From DASUZB01 sp036377075 (GTDB lineage Bacteria > Actinomycetota > CALGFH01), in NCBI GenBank assembly GCA_036377075.1, contig DASUZB010000233.1, forward strand, positions 1 through 21,819: a stretch of DNA of 21,819 nt. Reading direction: 5' to 3'. Each line of letters opens with the position of its first letter. The stretch's first letter is position 1. The notes beneath the pieces are model-generated. The model searched no databases. It had not been told where the DNA came from and saw only the letters and a list, made by a program, of their open reading frames with translations. Both the position numbers and the translations under genes were made by a program. Shown in pieces: positions 1 to 4,713 of the stretch.

Positions 1-99
1 GCCTCGGAGACCGCGGGCGCGCTGGCGCAACGACTGGCGTCGACCATCGCGCGATAGCCGGGTCATTGTTCTCAGCCTGGCTCCACTGGCGGTGGTTGA

Positions 100-464
100 C
101 TCGGCACCGCGGTGGAGCTGGACCGAGACCATCGCCGTCACGCCGTGGTCGAGCTGGCCATCCGCGACCTCAAGCACGGCGCCGGGCTCACCCACTGCCC
201 CTCGGGGCGGTTCGCCGCCAACGCCGCCTGGCTGCTGGCCGGCACCCTGGCGCACAACTTGCTGCGCTGGGTCGCCGCGCTCGGGCTCGGCGCGCGCCAG
301 GAGCTGATCTGCGCCAAGACGCTGCGGCGGACACTGCTGGTGATGCCGGGCAGGCTGACCCGCTCCGCCCGCGCTTCCGATTGCACCTGCTCCGAGACTG
401 GCCGTGGGCGCGCTGGTTCACCATGGCGCTGGCCCGGCTGCGCTGCGTCCCGTTCGCTGCCTGA
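100..464 (+). pseudogene. C-terminal remnant of an IS1380-family (DDE group 1) transposase, frameshifted
   Basis: The conceptual protein contains the block HAVVELAIRDLKHGAGL followed by CPSGRF, NAAWL and AHNLLRW, which is the typical C-terminal third of IS1380-family transposases and includes the catalytic Glu region. Reading starts in frame 1 just after a stop at 97-99. It must jump to frame 3 near 371-376 to continue as RFRLHLLRDWPWARW and finish at the TGA at 462-464, which indicates one lost base. The N-terminal two thirds with the first catalytic Asp residues are absent. The piece cannot encode an active enzyme. It is the first of several decayed insertion sequences in the first 2.4 kb. 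Confidence 0.8.
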
Positions 465-614
465 CCACCGCCGTCCCGACCGCACCACGGCATCAGGCCC
501 TCAGGCCGCGCGGGAGCCTGCCCCAGGACGCCAGCCAGCAGCCACCCAGGCCCCCGGGTCAGCCTGCGGCGCCCTCCACGCACACCACAGGCCCCGCGAG
601 CACCGCCTAGCCGA

Positions 615-1515
615 GCGCGGACGCTTGCACGCCTGGACGCCGACGCGCTGGCCGGCGCGATCGGCGCCTGGCTGGCCGACCGGGACCGTCCGCCGCCGCC
701 AAGCAGCCGGCGGCGGGCGGTCGCCGTCGACGGCAAGACCCTGCGCGGCGCCCGCACCCAGGCACCCGACGGCGACGGCCGCCCGGTGCACCTGCTGGCG
801 GCGATGGACCACCAAACCCGCGCGGTGCTGGCCCAGCGCCAGGTCGGCGGCGCGCCCGAGGAGGTCCCCGCCTTCGCCCCGCTGCTTGCGCCCCTGGACC
901 TGGCCGGCGTGGTGGTCACCGCCGACGCGCTCCAGACCCACCACGACGCCGCCGAGTTCCTGGTCACCAGCAAGCAGGCGCACTACCTGTTCACGGTCAA
1001 GGCCAACCAGCCCATGCTGCTGGAGCGCTGCGCGGCCATTCCCTGGCCGGACGTGCCCGTGGGCGACCGCACCCGTGACCGCGCCCACGGCCGCATCGAG
1101 CTGCGGACCCTCAAGGCCGTCAGCGTCACCGGCTTCGGCTTCCCCACGCATCCCAGGTCATCCAGGTCACCCGCACCACCCGCCACCTTGACGCCCACCC
1201 CCGGCGGTGCAAGACCGTGACCGTCTACGCCATCACCAGCCTCCCCTTCGAGCTGGCCGGCCCCGCCCGCCTGGCCGACCTGCTGCGCGGCCACTGGGCG
1301 ATCGAGGCGCTCCCACCACGTCCGCGACACCACCTTCGCCGAGGACGCCCCGCAGGTCCGCACCGGCGCCGCCCCCAACGCCATGGCGGCCTTGCGGAAC
1401 CTGGTGATCGGGGTGCTCAGCCGGGCGGGGCCGGTCAACGTCGCCGCCGCGCTGCGCCGCCACGCCCGCGACCCACGCCGACCCCTGGCCCCCTCGGGAT
1501 CAGCCTCGGACGAAA
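615..1515 (+). pseudogene. Decayed ISAs1-family transposase with several frameshifts
   Basis: The broken reading frame spells a recognisable ISAs1-family DDE transposase. Frame 3 from about 621 gives LARLDADALAGAIGAWLADR, then VAVDGKTLRGA (first catalytic Asp), HLLAAMDHQTRAVLAQ and VVVTADALQTH (second Asp), then LFTVKANQP. A base is missing in a C-run near 1146, moving the frame to 2 (SQVIQVTRTTR, TVTVYAITSLPFE, GHWAIEA). An extra C near 1312 restores frame 3 (LHHVRDTTFAEDAPQVRTG, then RNLVIGVLSRAGPVNVAAAL). Another base is lost in the C-run near 1490, before LGISLG. The N-terminal helix-turn-helix part is missing upstream of about 615. At least three frameshifts plus the 5' truncation make this a dead copy. 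All indels lie in C-runs, so sequencing error is possible for any single one, but not likely for all of them. Confidence 0.85.
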
Positions 1516-1649
1516 CCGACATCACGACACAACGCCGGAGCCTGCAGGTGGTGCTGGGTGCCCGGGCATTGGTCATCGCCGTGGTGCTAGGGTGACGGGC
1601 ACAACGTAAAAGGCTTCAGGAGGTCACGCGCTGGGTCCGCCGAGGACGC

Positions 1650-1776
1650 GGCGTTGTAGCTCAGGCAGCTTCGGCTAAGAGCGCCTGCGGCCATGATCGG
1701 GCCACCCCGTCAAGGGGTCGGCTGCTCATGGCTGCCGGGCGCTTTTTCGTGAGCCGGGGCGGTCCCTCCCCGGCTC
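1650..1776 (+). ncRNA. Structured leader RNA upstream of the methyltransferase (candidate attenuator or riboswitch)
   Basis: The sequence directly shows a stack of pairings. GCTC (1659-1662) can pair with GAGC (1679-1682) around a mini hairpin AGC-TTCG-GCT (1667-1676); this part resembles the 5' half of a tRNA (TAGCTCAG, then AAGAGC, then CCTGC). AGCGCC (1680-1685) can instead pair with GGCGCT (1738-1743), enclosing GCCATGA/TCATGGC (1690-1696 with 1726-1732) and ACCCC/GGGGT (1704-1708 with 1714-1718). This long hairpin is followed directly by a T-run (1743-1747), as in an intrinsic terminator. The first and last pairings share bases 1680-1682, so they exclude each other. A second hairpin, GAGCCGGGG/CCCCGGCTC (1751-1759 with 1768-1776), ends 2 nt before the Shine-Dalgarno. 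No canonical T-arm or acceptor 3' strand is present, so it is not an intact tRNA. The pairings are seen; the function is inferred. Confidence 0.45.
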
Positions 1777-1791
1777 TGAGGAGACGAGGAG

Positions 1792-2271
1792 ATGGCGAAC
1801 GAGATGCAGTTCAGGGCCATGACGCGGATCATCGCGACGCGGGGCGTAAAGGAGTACCGGGAGACGATCCCGGCCGTGGTCGGACCTGACGATCACGTGC
1901 TTGAGGTCGGCTGCGAATGGGGGACGACGACTGCCATCCTTGCCCAGTACGCGGCCCACGTTATCGGCACCGACATCAGCCCGAAGTGCGTCGGACGTGC
2001 CCGCGCCATGCGGCCAGGCCTCGATTTCCGGGTCCTCGATGCCTTCGACGTGAGGTCCGTACTTGATCTCGGCTTGCCGATAAGCAAGGTGTACATGGAT
2101 CTATCGGGCCTGTCTGGTTACCGCGGCTTGCTCGACTTGATCGCGCTTATCCAGAACTATGCCGGGATCGTTCGACCCGACACCGTGGTGGTGAAGAGCG
2201 GAGCCCTCAAGCACTTCGCCCAATGCTGCTCACCGTGGACGGGGCCACGCCGATCCGCCCAATCCCCTTGA
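1792..2271 (+). CDS. Class I SAM-dependent methyltransferase, substrate unknown
   Basis: The 159-residue product has a Rossmann-type methyltransferase core. Motif I is VLEVGCEWGTTTA (residues 36-48), followed by the acidic end of strand 2 in VIGTDIS (Asp61), then VLDAFD (Asp83-Asp86) and the post-core strand VYMDLSGLSGY (Asp103). A later block, VVVKSGALKHF, is near residue 135. The start ATG has GAGGAG at 1778-1783 with an 8-nt gap. The tail after KHFAQCC looks unrelated to a normal fold end (SPWTGPRRSAQSP), so the gene may be truncated or frameshifted at its 3' end. Base composition is visibly less GC-rich than the neighbours, and the gene lies between two ISAs1 remnants with a structured leader in front. 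All this suggests horizontal acquisition as cargo. I do not recognise the substrate. RNA, protein and small-molecule methylation are all possible. Confidence 0.8.
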   Translation: MANEMQFRAMTRIIATRGVKEYRETIPAVVGPDDHVLEVGCEWGTTTAILAQYAAHVIGTDISPKCVGRARAMRPGLDFRVLDAFDVRSVLDLGLPISKVYMDLSGLSGYRGLLDLIALIQNYAGIVRPDTVVVKSGALKHFAQCCSPWTGPRRSAQSP

Positions 2272-2288
2272 CAGCAGCAAGTCGACCC
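2268..2288 (+). promoter_or_regulatory. Possible promoter: perfect -35 box overlapping the methyltransferase stop
   Basis: TTGACA at 2268-2273 is a perfect -35 hexamer and overlaps the TGA at 2269-2271. The best -10 at 16-17 nt spacing is only TAAATA or AAATAC. No gene follows directly downstream on this strand, so this may be chance. Confidence 0.15.
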
Positions 2289-2342
2289 CTAAATACCTTA
2301 CACTGGCCCTAACCCCCCGCCCCGCCGTGCCACTCCGCCCCT

Positions 2343-2413
2343 CGCCGACCCCTGGCCACCCTCGGGATCACTCTTGGATGAACCCGACACCACGCAAGAA
2401 CGCCGGAGCCCTG
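2343..2413 (+). mobile_element. Second ISAs1 remnant: 3' end of a transposase copy
   Basis: The stretch encodes RRPLATLGITLG followed by TGA at 2379-2381, the normal C-terminus of the ISAs1 transposase whose other copy is decayed at 1476-1544. The two copies align base for base over about 70 nt with scattered substitutions and single-base gaps, and the similarity continues past the stop (CGCCGGAGCC in both). Weaker similarity may extend upstream to about 2323. Only this tail survives. The two remnants have the same orientation and bracket the leader RNA and methyltransferase gene. Confidence 0.7.
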
Positions 2414-2433
2414 ACCACGACCCACACGTCCAC

Positions 2434-2538
2434 CTACGAATCCGCGTCGGTGGATCCAGGCTGAGACACGGAATAGCCCAGTGCCAGGACGGCGTAGCCG
2501 GCGATGGCCGCCAGGAGCGGCGCGAGCGTGCGATTCAC
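2434..2538 (-). CDS. Possible 34-residue single-span membrane peptide
   Basis: A short minus-strand frame begins with GTG at 2538 and ends with TAG at 2436-2434. It reads MNRTLAPLLAAIAGYAVL, then ALGYSVSQPGSTDADS. This is one hydrophobic helix of about 20 residues with a positive N-terminus and a short polar tail, the layout of a small membrane protein or toxin-like peptide. No convincing Shine-Dalgarno is visible upstream and GTG is the only start, so it may be chance. No family is recognised. Confidence 0.3.
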   Translation of the reverse strand: MNRTLAPLLAAIAGYAVLALGYSVSQPGSTDADS

Positions 2539-2644
2539 AGCAGATCCGAGGTCCAAGGCGCAGATGAATTAGGATATCTGGAACGGGCTCGCGAGATGCT
2601 GGGTTCGGGAAGGGACAGGATTTGTCGAATTACATTCCAGGAAT

Positions 2645-2660
2645 TGTCAGGTTGCTGACA
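2645..2660. promoter_or_regulatory. Operator 1: perfect palindrome TGTCAG-N4-CTGACA
   Basis: TGTCAGGTTGCTGACA is a perfect 6-4-6 palindrome, flanked by T on both sides to give TTGTCAG-N4-CTGACAT. The 16-bp span equals that of Crp-type sites (TGTGA-N6-TCACA) with half-site TGTCA. It lies 147 nt upstream of the start at 2792, in the only plausible promoter region of that gene. Confidence 0.6.
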
Positions 2661-2682
2661 TCTCCTGGAGGAGACTTGGAGT

Positions 2683-2698
2683 TGTCGGCGATCTGACA
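2683..2698. promoter_or_regulatory. Operator 2: near-perfect copy TGTCGG-N4-CTGACA
   Basis: TGTCGGCGATCTGACA repeats operator 1 with one half-site change, again inside TTGTC...CTGACAT. Centre-to-centre distance to operator 1 is 38 bp. A weaker half-like match, TTGTCG followed by ACAT, lies at 2622-2634. A conserved pair of palindromes in an intergenic region is strong evidence for binding by a dimeric regulator. Confidence 0.55.
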
Positions 2699-2791
2699 TC
2701 GCGACCGCCTCTACGGGACCGGTCCGTTCGGTGGTATTGGTCATGCTATTCCCACTCGGCGCATTCGGCGATCGACCGAGGAGGCAGACCG

Positions 2792-3091
2792 ATGGGAGCA
2801 ACCACCACGCTGGACCCACCTCGCCGGCCTACCATGATCCGTCGCCTGGCCGCCGCGCTCGCGCTCGCGGCTCTGCTCCTGCTCGGGGCCATGACCACCG
2901 CGGCGGTCGCCGCACCCCGCACGGCGCCAGCGGTCAACAGGGACGTCGCGCCCGCCGCTCAGCCCGTGCCCGTCCCGCGGCCCTCCGCGATCGTCCTGCC
3001 GCTGGTCCTCGGTGGCATCGTCATCCTCGCCGTACTCGCCCCGTTCCCCGGCTACTACCCGCGCTACGGCTACCGCGGCGGTCGCTACTGA
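2792..3091 (+). CDS. Small exported or membrane protein with an aromatic/Gly C-terminal tail
   Basis: The 99-residue product is not recognised. The start is well supported by GAGGAGG at 2778-2784, 7 nt upstream; an alternative in-frame ATG lies at 2834. Residues about 15-41 form a signal-peptide-like stretch (MIRRLAAALALAALLLLG, then a small-residue region ending AVAA). A Pro/Ala/Val-rich linker follows. A second hydrophobic helix, SAIVLPLVLGGIVILAVLAP, occupies about residues 65-84. The last dozen residues are rich in Tyr, Arg and Gly (YYPRYGYRGGRY). It could be a lipid-facing or surface-anchored small protein. The paired palindromes upstream suggest control by a dimeric regulator, possibly one of the Crp/Fnr genes just downstream on the other strand. 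Confidence 0.7.
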   Translation: MGATTTLDPPRRPTMIRRLAAALALAALLLLGAMTTAAVAAPRTAPAVNRDVAPAAQPVPVPRPSAIVLPLVLGGIVILAVLAPFPGYYPRYGYRGGRY

Positions 3092-3126
3092 GCAGCACCG
3101 AGCGCGCAGCCGCGACACGACCACCA

Positions 3127-3158
3127 GCGGGCGGGTGACCTCGGCGTCACCCGCCCGC
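3127..3158. terminator. Strong bidirectional hairpin between convergent genes
   Basis: GCGGGCGGGTGAC (3127-3139) and GTCACCCGCCCGC (3146-3158) form a perfect 13-bp stem with a 6-nt loop. It lies between the stop of the small membrane protein gene (3091) and the stop of the convergent Crp/Fnr gene, and it contains that stop codon (3147-3149). There is no T-run, which is common in GC-rich actinobacterial terminators. Confidence 0.6.
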
Positions 3159-3863
3159 CTGACGTCGCAGGCCTTCCCACCCGACGATCTCGATGGTGCG
3201 GTTGGCCATCCGGATCCAGCCGTGGTCCTCGAACTGCTTGAGTACCTGGTTGACCGTCTGGCGGGCGCCACCGACCATCTGCGCCAGGTCGCCCTGGGTG
3301 ATCCGCAGCAGCGTTCCGGACACCGCACCGCCGGCCTTGCCGAGCTCCAGCAGCTTCTTGGCCACGCGGCCGCGCAGGTCCAGGAAGATCAGGTCGGTGG
3401 ACTGGCGGTTGGCGCGGCGCACCAGCCCACCCAGCGAATTCAGCAATGCGTCGACCACCGCACCGTTGGAGCGCAGCAGCCGGATCAGCTCGCTCCTGCC
3501 GATGGCGACCAGGATGCTGCGCTCGACCGCCTCGGCGCTGGCCGACCGCGGCCCGCCATCCAGCAGCGCCACCTCGCCGAACACGTCGGTGGGCCATAGC
3601 CGGGCCAGCTCGACCGCGTCGCCGTGGCTGGAGCGGATCAACAGCTTCACCGAGCCTTCGGCCACGACGAACATGCGGTCTCCCGGCTCATCCTGCACGA
3701 ACACGACCTGACCGGGACGGTAGGCGCGCTGCGTGGTGCGTTCGGCCAGCTCCAGGCAACCGCGTTCGTTCAGCGCGCTGAACAAGGTGGTCTTCGACAG
3801 CAGCAAAGCAACCTGGTGCGCGTCCACGGCAGGCCGCCCCTCGTCGGCTCCTGGCGGGGTCAC
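3147..3863 (-). CDS. Crp/Fnr-family transcriptional regulator, paralog 1
   Basis: The 238-residue product has an N-terminal cyclic-nucleotide-binding beta-roll (about 25-140) and a C-terminal winged helix (about 165-230). The phosphate-binding cassette looks intact: FGEVALLDGGPRSASAEA keeps the Glu and the Arg-Ser that contact the cyclic nucleotide in Crp. This suggests it can bind cAMP or a related ligand. No Cys cluster for an Fnr-type iron-sulfur centre is seen. The recognition helix reads GGARQTVNQVL, with Gln where Crp and GlxR have Glu (RET). The start is GTG at 3863 with only a weak ribosome site. It is followed on the same strand by a strong hairpin and preceded by a close paralog (3950-4651), with about 86 nt between them. 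It is likely a global or carbon/stress regulator, but the targets are unknown. Confidence 0.9.
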   Translation of the reverse strand: MTPPGADEGRPAVDAHQVALLLSKTTLFSALNERGCLELAERTTQRAYRPGQVVFVQDEPGDRMFVVAEGSVKLLIRSSHGDAVELARLWPTDVFGEVALLDGGPRSASAEAVERSILVAIGRSELIRLLRSNGAVVDALLNSLGGLVRRANRQSTDLIFLDLRGRVAKKLLELGKAGGAVSGTLLRITQGDLAQMVGGARQTVNQVLKQFEDHGWIRMANRTIEIVGWEGLRRQAGG

Positions 3864-3949
3864 CCCGATCAGCGGCCAGTATCAAGGTTTTCCACGCGCC
3901 GAGCGAACCCGCACCTGGGTCATGTGGACTGCGGGTGGCGGAATGCCGG

Positions 3950-4651
3950 TTAGGTGTCGGCCTGCCGTTGCAGGGCCTGTGGGTCGAGCACCTCGAAGGC
4001 CCGATGGTGCAGGTAGATCCAGCCGCGCTTCTCGAACTGCCGCAACACCTGGTTGACCGTCTGGCGCGCACCTCCGACCATCTGCGCCAGGTCGTTCTGG
4101 CTGACCTGAGAGGCGATCAGCGGGCCGCCAGGCGCCTCCGCGTCCGGATTCCACCCGACCAGCTCCAGGAGCTTGTCGGCAACCCGTCCACGGACGTCGC
4201 GGAAGACGAGCGCGCTGGAAAGGTTGTTGGCCCTGCGCACCAGGCCGCCGAGGAGGTAGAGGAAGGCGTCCACGATCTGCTCGTCCGAGCGGAGGAGCTT
4301 GATCAGGTCCTCACGGCCGATGCCGATGAGCATCGCCGGCGTGATCGCCTCGGCGGTCGCCGAGCGCGGTCCGCCGTCCAGCAGCGCGACCTCGCCGAAC
4401 ACGTCGCCGCGGGCACGGCGCGCGAGCTCGACCTCGTCCCCTTGGGACGAGCGGATGAGCACCCGGATCTCACCCTCGGCGACCACGAACATGCGGTCGC
4501 CCCGCTCCTCCTGCACGAACACGACCTGACCGCGGCGGTAGCCACGCTGCGAGGCACGCTCGGCCAGGTGCAGGCGTGCGTGCTCGTCGAGCGAACCGAA
4601 CAGCTCGCTCTCACCGAGAAGGTCAGCCACCTGCCGCGTGCTCATCGCCAT
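3950..4651 (-). CDS. Crp/Fnr-family transcriptional regulator, paralog 2
   Basis: This 233-residue protein is a clear paralog of the gene at 3147-3863, sharing long identical blocks (GQVVFVQ, GDRMFVVAEG, DVFGEVALLDGGPRSA, LGGLVRRAN, DLAQMVGGARQTVNQVL). It has the same cyclic-nucleotide roll with an intact phosphate cassette and the same Crp-type winged helix with a Gln in the recognition helix. It differs by a longer loop before the DNA-binding domain (WNPDAEAPGGPL). The ATG at 4651 has GGAGAG 4 nt upstream; the ATG at 4645 has the same motif at 10 nt, so either may be used. A frame extension further upstream lacks family similarity. The head-to-tail arrangement suggests tandem duplication followed by divergence of ligand or partner rather than of DNA specificity. 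Confidence 0.9.
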   Translation of the reverse strand: MAMSTRQVADLLGESELFGSLDEHARLHLAERASQRGYRRGQVVFVQEERGDRMFVVAEGEIRVLIRSSQGDEVELARRARGDVFGEVALLDGGPRSATAEAITPAMLIGIGREDLIKLLRSDEQIVDAFLYLLGGLVRRANNLSSALVFRDVRGRVADKLLELVGWNPDAEAPGGPLIASQVSQNDLAQMVGGARQTVNQVLRQFEKRGWIYLHHRAFEVLDPQALQRQADT

Positions 4652-4713
4652 TGCGCTCTCCGAATCGAGGATGCCCGACCTGGCGCGTCTAGTCGAGACA
4701 AACCACCGGATCC

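Noticed and set aside
1..57. Open frame ending with TAG at 55-57 that could be the tail of an upstream gene
   Set aside because: Only 18 codons (ASETAGALAQRLASTIAR) with no recognisable motif; too short to support.
1650..1725. An intact tRNA gene
   Set aside because: The D-arm-like part is present, but there is no matching anticodon stem partner, no GGTTCGA T-loop and no acceptor 3' strand complementary to GGCGTTG.
2374..2658. Plus-strand ORF of 94 codons
   Set aside because: It starts inside the ISAs1 remnant tail, has no ribosome site, and its composition looks like random translation; no motifs.
2716..2725. GGACCGGTCC palindrome as a third operator
   Set aside because: It is a 10-bp palindrome common in GC-rich DNA and unrelated to the TGTCA sites; no second copy seen.
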